A stretch of 64,000 nucleotides of DNA from Scleroderma bovista (GCA_037178675.1 JAYMGJ010000105.1:1-64000); one strand, 5' to 3'. Positions 37,090 through 48,900 are shown, counted from the stretch's first letter. Notes: generated from the letters alone by a model not told the origin. Made by a program: numbers and translations.

Positions 37090-38741
37090 TTACTGGCCAC
37101 TCAGCGCGGAACTAACAGAGATCAACTGTGTACGTAGTGACGAATAGTGTGCAGGATTGTTGCGCCGAACACCATCAACAATATGTAGAATGGAATCGAA
37201 CACATCCCCCACATTCTTTTGAGAGAATTCTACAGCAACATAACGTCCAGTTTCATATTCTCGCAATGTTGAAAAAATCGCCGCACCGGCTAAGGAAAGT
37301 AACCCACCAAACAATTCGTCGTCAATTTGAAAGCCAGGCAGTTCGCCTGGCTGAGCCCATAGAACGACAAGCAGTAAATTTAATAAAGCATCGTGTCCGA
37401 AGCCGTCCTGTTGTAGTTTGTTAGTTCATGTGATCGCTATTCCAAACGACTTACTTGGTTGGACAGAAAATTATAATTGTTCAGTAGTCCTTCGACTTTT
37501 TGTTTGTAATGATTAACAATTTCGGGCGCATTTGATGACAATACTTGAGTCATGGTGGGTTTCAGAGTGTAGGCCGATGGAACGAGCGACCGTGCGGCAG
37601 TTTTGAACGATAAACGAATCGAGACCGTACTCGAGACAATCAATGCGAGTGTTTTCTTTTCGAAGATGCTGTCAATTGACCGATATGGCGAATCTGTTCG
37701 TGCTACAGATTAAAGGGAGCAAAGAAAACACGCTACATAATTTACCTCTCAAAATGGTGTCCATCGCATCACGCACCGAGTCTTGACAAAGGTTGTTTGC
37801 CATGAGTTGAGAAAGAAATGGCGAGTTGGCAAAAAACACACACCGAAAGCGTGACTTCGCCTCGGATATAATCTGTTCCTTCGTCTCATCGTCGACAAGA
37901 GGAGATGCCACAGTGGCTGTGGCTGTTTGGTCCTGGACAGGCTGCACTTGAGAGCTTGGTTCCGCGGAGGGAACTTGATGAGCAGCCTGTACCGCACTGG
38001 ATCTAGGTCTGGGTGGACGCTGGCGGGACGGGCCTGTGATTTCCACATCGCTTACTGCCTGAAATGTTGTTAGAAACTAGCATGAGAATGAAGGTGTAAA
38101 CTTGCCTGGATCACGCTGTCACCAAGAGGCACCAGTCGACCACGGTCTCCCTCAGTCCAGCGGATGGGTCCGAACGCACGCACATTGCGAATGGCACCAA
38201 GCTCTGGTGGGTAGGGAGTTGGGCGGGTATACCGTTGAGGCGGTTGGAACGACGGATGGAAGCTAGAATACGAAGGGTTGATGGAATGCGTTGGAGTGAT
38301 GGACGAACAAATGGTATCTGCCACGAAGCTTCTGGCATTGTTACCGCCCATGTGAGGTGGTTGGGACGTCAGATGGAAGCTAGGATGCGAAGGGTCGACG
38401 GAATGCATTGGAGTGGTGGACGAACGAAGGGTATCTGCCGCATAGCTTCCGACATTGCTGCCACCCACGTGATTGTACGCTTCGACATCATCCAAAAATG
38501 CGGGGTATTGATCATTATACTGAATATCTTCCGCCAAGGCGGGGTAGGCGTTTTGATATGGATCTTGCGTGAACTCGCCGGGAATGCCTAGCTGAGAGGC
38601 ATTCGAGAGATGACACGGGTTTAAGTCGCTGCCCTTTCCCGGCTTCCTAATATCCTGTTTCATGATTAGCATCAAAAAACAACTAGTACCGACTAAGTGT
38701 GAGCGTACCTTTCGCGCTCGACTGCGCCTCACCGATGTCAT
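37090..38741 (-). CDS. DUF6532 domain protein
   Basis: Exons 38741-38709, 38654-38106, 38058-37746, 37702-37455 and 37407-37090 join in frame to give 486 residues. The intron after the second exon uses a GC donor (GCAAGT). Residues 1-190 are low complexity, rich in Pro, Ser and Tyr, with three related segments (HSVDPSHPSFH, HSINPSYSSFH and similar). The C-terminal half has the DUF6532 layout: acidic helix start (DDETKEQIISEAKSRF), SPYRSIDSIFEKKTLALIV, HYKQKVEGLLNNYNFL, and an end block with REYETGRYVAVEF and NNPAHYSSLRTQL. DUF6532 proteins are very numerous in Agaricomycetes and their function is unknown. The stop codon is 188 bp beyond the element above, and the start is only 217 bp from the next minus-strand gene, so the two may be co-regulated. 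Confidence 0.75.
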
Positions 38742-38957
38742 CGTCGGACTCTGAGGAAGAGACAGGTAAGCAGTGACAAGGGTGATGTGCGGCGTTTTAT
38801 CCCTCCCGCTTATCTGATTGGCTACCCAGATAGGTCACAGAAGTTCGATTACACTTATAGGAGATATACACGAGGAAACTAGTCAAACATGTGAGTACAA
38901 ACGAGTCATGCATTGCCGTTATCTGTTTCAAAGTCACAATCAGTACACGCACCAACC

Positions 38958-39904
38958 TCACAGTAAGATCACGTACTCGTCCGAATCATCATCGCAATGA
39001 TAAACGGGGTCACTAGCGGGGGGTTCCTCCGGGTCGCTAGAATAGGGAACATCCAGGGTTTCCGTCTGGGATTCCTCCAGATCACTACTACTAGACCCGG
39101 ACTTGTCACCTGAATACTGTGTAGGAGTAAGGTGGGGTCGCATGAGGTTCTCTGCGTCATAGACGCCAAGAGAAGTAGTGGTTTTCTCGCTGCAATCAAA
39201 GTGCCTTCGCAAGTGCTCGAGTGTCGAGCACTCATTCTCCAACACGCGCTGTGAAGTCTCTCGATCATGCGGGTAATAGTCCAAACCCTGGTCACTGCAC
39301 CAATTTCTCCAGTATTCCAGGCTCTCAAGAGAGACGTCATTTTGCTCTTTGAGGTACGTCAAAGAACGAGAATGGAAGCTCTGCCACCTTTGAAGCCTCT
39401 CAAGCTCCCATGTGACCGTAAGGACACGGAGACGGGTCACCTCACAATCTGCAAATTGGGCACTGAGAGCATCACGAACAAGTTCCTTCGGCATCTTCTG
39501 GACGACATCACCGAAGGGATCCTGACACCGAACGAGTTAATTACATCTTCACTTGTAAAGAAAGTCCATTTATCACCTTTTGGGAATCAGTGCCTCTATC
39601 TCCATGGGTAGTCGGAATATATGCATCCACAAGGGCCCTTGGCGTATATGCAGACTCCGTGGATAAGATCCATTGAGGGATTAAATAAGGTGATGATTTG
39701 TTGCGACGGGCCGCTTTTGCCGGTGAAACAGGGCTAGTAGGAAAACCGAACTTCTTATTCCTTTCATGATCAGCTGAGAGAAAGTACAGTCACATCTGGC
39801 AGACTCATAAGTCTTAATTACTTACCTCCTCGCCTGCCAATAGAATCCGGAATATTAGACTGTTTAACAGTCCTCCCGGTTGGCAGAATTTGAGGTGGTT
39901 CCAT
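38958..39904 (-). CDS. uncharacterised acidic-tailed protein, divergent to Plavaka transposase
   Basis: Exons 39904-39826, 39773-39577 and 39521-38958 join in frame to give 279 residues; the frame is open to 40003. The N-terminal 90 residues are basic. The middle is helical and aromatic (VTWELERLQRWQSFHSR, SLEYWRNWCSDQGLDYYP). The C-terminus is strongly acidic and Ser-rich (SSSSDLEESQTE, then CDDDSDEYVILL). No family was recognised. Its start lies about 125 bp from the start of the plus-strand transposase, so both would use one short divergent promoter. CACTA-type elements often encode a second protein beside the transposase, and this could be one, but that is inference from position only. 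Confidence 0.6.
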
Positions 39905-41506
39905 GTGTGGCGGGAGTGATCTAACAGCTTGAATAAGTTGTTTAGATGAGGGGAAGAAGCGGGTTGTGAGCGGCGGAGTTTGAAAGACTTGGAGAATTTC
40001 CACCTCTCACTCCGACGTCATCATACACAATGGACACAGGACCACCCTCAAGCTCAATACTTTCAAGCACGACTGGAAATGATGTAGACGATAGTTTTGA
40101 ATGGGCCTCCTTGGATGAAGAAGAGTAAGTCTCGGTCGCTATTGTAGCTCAAGATGCCTTTGAGACTGTACCCAGCCACCCAATCCCTTGTCCAGTATGC
40201 AAACAGGTATTCCCCTCGACCAACGCTGTTTGCGCGCACTTGCACGATGACCCCGGATGTAGTCGGAAGTTCATCCCCCCCCCTTCTGCATTTACTGTAC
40301 CCGAAAAATCACCGGATAAGCCACACGCTGGCCGATTTCATCCCACGTCAGGCTATATATACAACCTATCCGACTCGAACACTTTTGAACGAATAAAACG
40401 AGAGGATCGTTATTCTGCAAGAGAGGCTAACCCGTATTTCCCCTTTATTGATAGGGACAAATGGGAATTAGCCAAATTCTTGTATACTAATCTTACGCAG
40501 GCCCAAATCAATAGCTTCTTGAAGCTTCACTGGGTAAGCATTCATCTTTGTTGCATGTGTCGTTCAATAATATTCGTAGGTTACTTTGAGATCGCAGACC
40601 AGCTTTCGCTCTGCGCAGGAACTATTGTCGTTAATGGACGCAATACCAAAAGGACCGGCCTGGCATTGCATGAGGATCGTAGCTAAAGGCTATGTAACGA
40701 AGGAACCTGTGTACCTTTTCTGGCGTGATGCGCTGGAGGTCACGCAGGAGATTTTTGGAGACCCAGTATTTGCCTGACACATGGAGTATGATCCTTATGA
40801 GGTTTTTGAAGGAGGCGAGCGTGAATATGGAGAGTGGATGTCGGGCGATGAAGCGCATCGAATCCAGGTAAGTCGATGACCTTTTTTACTCAACTGAAAC
40901 TACAAAAAGTATACATAGAATCAACTACCAGATGGCGCCACGATCGTCCCGATAATCCTGGCGTCTGACAAGGCGCCAGTCACCCGGATGACCGGCGATA
41001 TCGAAATGCATCCGCTTTTTCTCACCATTGGGAACATCAACTCAAATGTCCGCATGAAGGCGACATCGCATGCTTGGGCATGCATTGCATATACACCAAC
41101 GCCGGAATTTCTTACCAACCCTGAATTTCAGTCAGTCCTGGAGGCACGCGTCTGGCATCGATGTGTAGACATCGTTTGTGCTGGCCTCAAACTCGCCGCA
41201 CGTACCGGTACATTCATGAGCGACCCGAACAACCTCACTCGCTATTGCTTCACGCCGCTCGTCGCCTACACCGCTGATCTTCCTGAGCAACTTATGATCG
41301 CTTGCATCACAAAGTCTTCCTCGCCTGTTACTATCGCTGAAAAGAACCAGTTTGGCGATGCGATCCCATATCCACCACGTGACGGCGACCTCACACTACG
41401 AAAGCTACACGAATTGTGTCAGCTGATTGATCCGTGGAGACTTCAGGAGTTTCTAGCCGAGGCCAAGAAACATCACCTTAATGGAGTCCAGCTTCCGTTC
41501 TGGCGG

Positions 41507-43848
41507 TGTCACGCACCAAACGTGTTTGGTACTGTGGACATGGAGAAAGTTAGCCGATGAAACTAATGCGAAGAACGCACACCCAAGATCTGTTGAAAGA
41601 TTGTCCCGACTTGAGGGATACAGACAGCCCTCGCTATCCATATCACGCAAAGTCAAGACTATCCTTATGCGAAGAATGAATACAAGCTCGTTGTAGCCAT
41701 CTATCGCACAAGAATGACTATCCTGATGCGAGAGATGAATGCCAACATGGACAGTCATCTATCGCACGAGAACCGCCAAGAAGCAGAAGAATCCAAGGAT
41801 TGATGATCATTTCAGTATGAGAGAGGAATGCAACCTACTGCAGTCCAACTCCCATACCAGAACAACCAAAGAAGCAGAAGAAACGATAGAGAAACGAAGG
41901 AGAAAAGGAAGAATCGTTTTTAGCGCCCAAATGTCAAATTTAGGCGCCCAGTGCTGGCATTCCGATATTTTGAATAGCTCCGCCATTTTTGAAGCTATCA
42001 ATCATGTGACTATACCATCATGGAGCCTAGACCATGGTCTATCTGCCTGTCAAGTTCCGACGTAAATCTGTTCATTTCCCACGGAGATATTCCACCCGCA
42101 ATCCAGACACCCGCTTCATCACTCACTATGGAGTCCACATTTTCTCTGGAACGTTTCTCCGCTATTGCAGCAGACCTCAACTATGTCCTGCTCTTGGGAC
42201 AGCCTCTCCCTGAGCTCCTGTGTACTGTCTGGTACATATCTTCCCAGCCTTCTCCCTCAGTCCCTCTTGTTCTCGGTCAGCGCATTCTCCTTGTCAGTCC
42301 TGCGTCGCGCACATACTTTGGTCGTCTCAAGTCTATCGTTAGACTTGAAAATTCATACCTGGTTGTCTCTGTGTCTCCTGAGTCCTCTGCATATGGTCCT
42401 TTCATCCCAGAGTCCTGTCACATCCATCTCCCTCTATCATTCATCTCGCTTCCCTGGACACGTCGAATCCGCTACTTGCGATTCTCTTCCCTGCTATCCC
42501 GCAACAAACACGAATGAAACAGTGCTCTAGAACCCTTATTAGGAGCCCTAATAGAGTACAGAACCTTCCCCTTACTGCTCAAGGGAAGACTGCACTTCGG
42601 GAGCACCAAATTTCGCGTTTTTGCTCTACAGAAGCTCAATCCAAGGGATTTGTGACACTCTGTGACCAGCTGTGACTCTACTTGTCATTCCAGGCCCCCT
42701 GACACTGCTCTTCTGGTCGGATCAATTCTTTTATTATCCTCCAGCCACTCCCATCAGTGGCACTGCTTCAGAAGCTCATCTCCAGATCTAAAGTTCAATA
42801 AATCATAGGTTGTGCTTCCCTTCTTTCTGAGTCACACAGAGTCACTCTGGCTCACTCTGACTCACTCTGCTGCGCATTATTCATCCCCTCTTGGCATTAC
42901 TAATCCCCATTACTCCCCTTACCAATCACTTACCAATCATCCTTCAAATCATGCTTATCATGCTGCTTATCAATTCATGACTCATGCCCCTATGATTCAT
43001 ATGCATTATGACATCGCATATGCTCATTTAGCTTCGATCTACTCATCCCATGCTTTCTCCCCCTCTCTTTTGGGCCCCATGCAATGATTTTTCCATATTC
43101 TTGGTTATACACCCCTTTTTACCTATGTTTTTGCTCTTTCCCTTGGCTCAGCAGCTTGTTCAGGCTCTCCCCATCGATGACTCAGCCTGATTACACTGCT
43201 TATCAATCGCTTACAAATTTCTTACCAATCTCTTACCAAGCACTTAGTCATTTGTGCTTACAGGGCCACAGCCCCTCCTGTATATAAACCAGCAGCCAAA
43301 GGCTGCAAGGAAGTGTCTGCTTCCCCCTCAATAAAGCGACCACATTCACTCTCCCTCACTGTCTATAAGCTCTATCTCTGTCTTTGGACTTGTAGGTCAC
43401 CCAGTGCTGGCCTAAAGCTCCTATATTGCTGTTTATCAGATATATCTTGTATCTGATCATTTCTCTAGGCTGAAGCGCAGTCTAGCATCACTGTCCACTC
43501 TATCCCATCACTGTCCATCGCATTCTTGAAGCAGGAACTGTCCCCTTGCTTCCCCTCTGCTCCATCACTGCTGTTACACCCCTGTCATCAATCTATCATC
43601 GCTCTTCTATCCCAGGACTCTTCCTAACCACTGTGGTAGGCTGAAGAGGAGTCAATACCATCCCCAGTCGCATTCCATCCCCATCAGAAGCCCTTCCCTT
43701 CCCTCCTGCATCCTGCCTGAAGGCGTGCAGCACATCCCCCTGAGGAGATTAAATACCAGAAACGCAAAGGAAGACCACCACTCGCATATTGCTGTCATTT
43801 GGTGTTGGTTGTTGGTTGTTCTGACCTCTTCCCTCACTTAGGTGCACA
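41507..43848 (+). mobile_element. LTR-like element copy 4, inserted in the Plavaka transposase
   Basis: 2342 bp, starting TGTCACGCACC and ending GGTGCACA, flanked by a perfect 4 bp duplication GCGG (41503-41506 and 43849-43852). TATATAAACC (about 43280) and AATAAAG (about 43330) lie in LTR order. Sequence is near-identical to copy 3. Its removal restores an uninterrupted coding frame, which fixes both ends to the base. Confidence 0.8.
42128..42517 (+). CDS. LTR-encoded ORF, copy 4 (129 aa)
   Basis: Starts MESTFSLERFSAIAADLNY and ends LLSRNKHE. Also open upstream to 42020 as in copy 3. Contains VLLLGQPLPELLCTVWYIS and the block GQRILLVSPASRTYFGRLKS, which could form small beta strands. Function unknown; a role in element biology is inferred only from conservation in all copies. 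Confidence 0.45.
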   Translation: MESTFSLERFSAIAADLNYVLLLGQPLPELLCTVWYISSQPSPSVPLVLGQRILLVSPASRTYFGRLKSIVRLENSYLVVSVSPESSAYGPFIPESCHIHLPLSFISLPWTRRIRYLRFSSLLSRNKHE

Positions 43849-45422
43849 GCGGGACTGGCGGTTCTCCAACCCATCGATTTTTCTCATTGGGGAACTCTTA
43901 CATTACGGACACAAACTTTTTTTCGATCATCCATTTAAGTGGTGCAAGGAGTTATTGGGGCATGATGAAATTGATGTTCGTTACCGCACCCAGCACAAGC
44001 GAGTCGGCGTTCGCCACTTCAACGGAGTATCGCACGTTAACCAAATGATGGGCCGTGACCATCGCGATCTCCAATGTACTGTTGTCGCGACTATCGCCGG
44101 CCTTGCAGAACCGGACTTTGTCCATGCTATCCGTGGTATCGTCGACTTTCTTTACCGAGCGCAAGCACCAACTTTCACCCCCTCATCAATTCGTGCCATG
44201 GAGGAGTCGTTGCAGGAGTTTCATTCGCACAAGAGCGCTGTTTCAAGGGCAGGTGTGCAGCGAGGGAAATCCAAGGAGATCGCGCACTTCGAGATTCCCA
44301 AACTCGAGTTATTACAATCGTTCAGCCGCGGTATACGCAATTCTGGCTCCCTCATCACTTACACTGCAGATGTCAGTGAGCGTCTTCTGATTTCTCACTG
44401 CAAGGACCCATTTACGTGTACTAATCGCCAAAGGAGTGGTTTCACGGAACAAATCGTGCGACTTCTTGACCGTGAAGAATCCATCCGTCGTTTTGATCTT
44501 TATTCTCTCCTACGAGAGAAAGACATCGGCCTTACAAACACGACGTTGGCATCCAACGACCTTTGCTACATCGACCCGACAATGGACTGGGTCGGGTGCG
44601 TTGCTCCGGAGGAAGTAAATCGTTTTAATGGTCCAAGATCTTTCCGGAATCACTTCCTTAAGGGAATCGTCTCCGAGGATTCAACTACTGCGTTCCATGT
44701 CACCGTGAAATCCGACTTTGCGGATAAATCATCAAACCACTTGGCTACGATGTATAATCTTCCCGACTTTCCAACTCTCCTTCGGAATTTCATCAACGCT
44801 ATTCCTGGTGACCACTCCCGCCTTCATGGGCGTCTACTTAAAGGATGGACAAAGTTTCGATTGCAGTTGCAATCGCGCCTTCATCCGAGCAACCTCATGC
44901 CAAGCCAGCAAGTGCAGGCTTTTCCGCCATCGACAGAACACCCTTACGGAAAATGTGATGCTATTTTGGTTCACCATACCCCCCCATCAGGAATACCGAG
45001 TAAGTTCCGGTCATTTAGCAGTAATTGTACTCATTCACTTTGTTTCAGCCGCTGTCGTTGCTCAAGTTCGCGCTATATTTTTGTTCTCAGCAAGAGGTTC
45101 ACCACTCCCCGCTGGTCTATCTGACCCACTCCTCTATGTCCAATATTTCGCCTTTACAGTGACCCCGAACCATCAGCCCGACGTCATGATGTACTCTGTC
45201 CAGCGAATGTTTACTGACCACCCAGATGGCAGTAGATCGTGTGTGGGGGCGATCATTTCACTGCTGGACGTCATTCACGCAGTCGAATTGATCCCCAGGT
45301 ATGGTGTGGCTGCCAATCGCAACATCACTTCAGAAACATCCCTTGAACTTTACGATGACTTCTACCTGAACAATTTCGCAGATAAAGAATGGTACCATAC
45401 AATGTACCACGATTATCAGTAG

Positions 45423-46233
45423 TAACCATTTCACACACGACAATATTACGATAGTAGTGGGGCAAGATTATCATTGTTGATAAAGTACTTCAACCGAATC
45501 TTATCGTAGTCCACTACTCCTAAAACAAACTCCACCAATCAGCGTCTGGGATCACTAGATCTAGAGCTATCGTAAGTTGCACGTAAGGCGCGAGTGTGAA
45601 GCGAACATACGCGAGAAGTTGGGTAGTTTACTGATGGGGGTTTTGTCTTTTGGTATGTGGGACCGCTAACAGTTAAAACCAAACACACACATACACCGCC
45701 AAGATCCCACACCGGACTCGAGTCCTGACTCCTGACCGGGTTTTATGTATGTGCTCGTCTTAGTTATCAGTGGATACTACAATCCTTTTCTTGTCTGGAT
45801 ACCCACGGCGACCTGGGGGACTGCTAGCAATTTGCACTACATACAGGTTTATTCGGACTGCCTGCTGAAAATTTGTGATATTGGACCCGTGGATCCCGGC
45901 TCTCCGTTTATCATCATTTTTACAAATGTGTTGGGAAATTCACTGCCGCGCTGGTTGGCAATTATTATCAGTGCTTGTCGTTTCATGCCTTCCTATAAAC
46001 GCCCTTACGCTCCTGGCGGTCATTGGTCGCATGCCTGCTGGCAGGTCAGATCGAGTAATCCAATCCATATTCCATTTCCATGCTACAATCTCTACCTATC
46101 TATTCTTCAAAGGTATACGTAGCTGATGAGTGTCACTTGGTGAGTTCGTCAATATTCGTTTAAGCATGTCGTTTATCGACATCAGTCAACACATAAGTGT
46201 ATCTTCTCCATTCAAGCGTGATACCGTTCACCA
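45423..46233. other. 3' flank of Plavaka gene and start of duplicated DUF1275 B block
   Basis: From about 45750 this matches 34100-34853 downstream of DUF1275 copy A, but about 260 bp of the A-side sequence (near 34373-34630) is absent here. This marks one edge of the A/B segmental duplication. 45423-45740 may contain the transposon's 3' end; I could not identify its inverted repeat. Confidence 0.4.
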
Positions 46234-47527
46234 CTAGTTCTCGAGTGTTTTGATCGCTGGGACGAAGAGCCACCAAAGAGTTATGATCAATCGGACACCT
46301 GTGCCGACACCGAGCGTTCCCACAGACCCAAACTTGTCAATAAGAGACCGGCCAGACAATGCTCCGAGGGAAAGAGCAACGATCGCGATGATTTTATGGT
46401 CGCGCGAGATGACGGGGCGGTAAAAGTGGAAAAGCTGGGGCTCAGTCATGAGTTCGCAATACGTCGTGGTCAAGACGACTGTGGGGGGAAGAAGCAGCAA
46501 TCAGCATGAGGCACGGTAGACGATGTAAATTTCAAACCTGTAGCTGTAAAGTGCGTATTCATCCTCTTGCCCATGATCCCTTGCAGACCCATACTAGCAC
46601 TCAGAAACCCGACACAGACGAACGAGAGCGTGTTGGTCCATACTGGATCCGCACGGCCGTCTGCGATGCTGGGCTGGCCAGACTTCCATATGGCGATGGC
46701 AGCTCCAAGGGTGAAAAGTGTCTGGATGAATGTGCCAAGAGTCATCCACAGACGCGTTTTGCAGCCTAGTTTATCACCGAGTCGGCCCACGAACGCGCCA
46801 AAGAAGAAGGAGAGAACGGAGCAAAGGGCTTGGCGATCGGTGATGAAGAACGAAAAGTTTTGCGGATTACTGAATAACCTCGCTAGAGAAAGGGCAAGCT
46901 GGTGTGATGCACGGATGCGTTAGTGTGTGAAACTCAAACGGTAGGAAAATAGCGGACTGGCCCGTACCTGGAGAGAATTGCCAGTTTGGAACGCACACCA
47001 GACATAAATGGCCGAATAGGTGACCACATCGCTGGACAAAGAGAAATCGTTGAAATGAAGAAGTATGTTAAGTGAGAAGCGCTGACATACACGAAACCGG
47101 TCATGAAACAGTAGGCTATCAAAGGAGCAGAAGCGCGTGATCCATCGATTTCCTGCATCAAAAACCGTTTGGTGCTCTTCACGTGCTTACACCATGGTGC
47201 ATTGAAGCCTGTTGAGTTGGACTGGAGGACTGGGGCAGGAAGCAAGCCTTTTTGCGGAACTGAAAAGTCGGAATGAGAGAGATAACCATTTTGAAACTGG
47301 TTGGTAGTATGTGTTGCTAATGATTCGGTGCTTGCACGCTGAACGACCGTGAGGTCGCCTTCGCCTTCGCGCACAAGGTCAGCAGCGTCAACGCCATCCT
47401 CGTCGTGTTCGCCTGCTGCAAGACTGAGATACGAGGAGGGCCTCCCCTCCGGGGGGAGGAGCGGGGCTGCTGAAGGGTCAGTTCTGTGGTAACGGAGCCA
47501 TGTCCAGGCGCTATTCAGAGAGGTCAT
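46234..47527 (-). CDS. DUF1275 (YoaK-like) membrane protein, copy B
   Basis: Exons 47527-47091, 47031-46968, 46898-46538 and 46478-46234 give 368 residues. Almost the same protein as copy A: RFLMQEIDGSRASAPLIAYC, WCAFQTGNSLQ, GRLGDKLGCKTRLW, SASMGLQGIMGKRMN and SRDHKIIAIVALSLGA are all present. All splice sites are intact, with no stops or frameshifts. The Ser/Pro lead has lost two residues relative to A. The start codon is followed upstream by a 383 bp retroposon not present next to copy A, so its promoter has been altered. Confidence 0.85.
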
Positions 47528-47578
47528 TTTTTTAAAAGTGCAGGCTGAAAGAGCGCCTCAGGGAATTCGGCCGCCTTT

Positions 47579-47961
47579 TTTTTTTTTTTGGACAATTGGC
47601 TTATATTATGTAGCGGCTGATAAGTCTAGTCCTACATAAAGCTATATTGGAGTCTCCTAAAGCACCCGGTCCGACGAAAAATGCTCTTACTACGCACCCC
47701 GTTGTTAGTCGGGGAGTGTGGGGTTCCATGAGCCTACTTCCTATTAGCAGGGGATGATAGGGTTAATGCCTCCTCTCTGATCACCCAGTCTGGGTCTAGA
47801 TCAGGGAGTTGTGTTGTTCACAAGGTGTCGTGTGAGGATTCTGTTTTCGTCAAATGTCGTTTGATATGCGCTGATTTATCTTGTTCTTCCATCTAGTTGC
47901 GACTGTCTGTGGGCTATGTGTTGCTTCTTGGATCGCTCTCTCGCAGCGTAGCCCTAGGCCC
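47579..47961 (-). mobile_element. poly(A) retroposon (SINE or 5'-truncated LINE)
   Basis: A 383 bp insert bounded by an 11 bp direct repeat CGGCCGCCTTT (47568-47578 and 47962-47972). It ends in a run of T on the plus strand, that is, a poly(A) tail on the minus strand. The corresponding uninterrupted site is visible upstream of DUF1275 copy A near 36190. No clear pol III boxes or reverse transcriptase fragment was recognised. Confidence 0.75.
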
Positions 47962-48159
47962 CGGCCGCCTTTCTACATTTGTTTGTGTGAGCCCCTTTCA
48001 TTCCAAACTTGTTCGGTTCAAGCTCAAAGATCAATCTCAACCCAATATTCGTGAGAAAGTGCAGCCCCTGTCGTGTCACAAAAACCCGAGCCGAATGTTG
48101 TAGTACAAGGTTCTAATACTATTCCTTAATCGAGCACGGTGACCTTGGAGGTCCACCCT

Positions 48160-48900
48160 CGCCCTAATGACGACTAGTACCGCCACCGCCGCCACCACAC
48201 CACACCACCAAAGACGACGAGGACGAGGACGACTATGTGCATCCCGCAGAAGCACAGCCACAACCACGACCTCGACCACCTATGTACCTGCCGCATGCAG
48301 AGGCATGACAATGATGACGACACCCGCCTGCAGCCCGCAGCGGTACAACAGCGACAACGACGGCTGCCTACAGCCACCCCACGGTGATGCCCATCATCTG
48401 CTCCACATACGGCCACTGCCCGTGGAACATCGAACATGACATCTACCTGCCGCGTATAGAGGTGCAACAATGACAACGATGCCCACGAACGGCCACTGCC
48501 GCTCACTGAGACACGCCGACGACGCCTGCTTGCAGCACCGTATGGCCACTGCCGACGGGGAACATCGCGTGAACCAGCGACATCACCACGGCCACCCGTG
48601 TAGCCAGCGCCACGCCAACATTGCTACCACTGCCTTGCAACTGGCAGCGCAACGATGTCATCGGCGGTCACCACCACCCCGCTGGGGACGACAACGACAG
48701 TCACAACGATGGCTACGACCACCCGCCAGCGATACGCCAATGACATGACCTCTTCCATCTCCACCATGCAGTCAGCGGCACGACGACAGACGGCAACCCT
48801 TTCTGCCGCCTGCCCTGCGAGTAAACCTGCAGGTATCCGACTAGTACCAACCTGGACCCCCGCAGCTGACCCACACCCACCAATTTAGCCCCTAAGGGTA
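48160..48900. repeat. ACC/GAC trinucleotide-rich imperfect repeat tract
   Basis: About 700 bp dominated by CCACC, CGACGA and ACAACGA units, with longer phrases recurring imperfectly (GGCCACTGCC; GACACCCGCCTGCAG and its variant GACGCCTGCTTGCAG). ORFs in several frames are low-complexity Thr, His and Arg runs and are unlikely to be genes. A GT-rich stretch follows at about 49005-49060. Confidence 0.55.

Larger units (their letters stand above)
40030..45422 (+). pseudogene. Plavaka-type (CACTA superfamily) transposase gene split by an LTR-like insertion
   Basis: Exons 40030-40124, 40176-40533, 40580-40867, 40919-41506 plus 43853-44999, and 45049-45422. Leaving out the inserted element and one target copy, the frame continues exactly (PFWR, then DWRFSNPS). 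The total is 950 codons. Residues 30-60 hold a zinc-finger-like CPVCKQVF...HLHDDPGC. The transposase body has the Plavaka signature order: MDAIPKGPAWHC, PVYLFWRDALEV, HMEYDPYEVFEGGEREYGEW, then after the insertion HHWHK-equivalent LHYGHKLFFDHPFKWC, the HDEIDVRYR region, GVRHFNGVSHVNQMMGRDH, and IPKLELLQSFSRGIRNSG. One TGA (40775-40777) also interrupts the third exon just before HMEYDPY. It is therefore doubly inactivated. Terminal inverted repeats of the element were not found. Confidence 0.85.

Noticed and set aside
48167..48888. Thr/His/Arg-rich ORFs in the trinucleotide tract
   Set aside because: Low-complexity frames in an ACC/GAC repeat with no conserved features.
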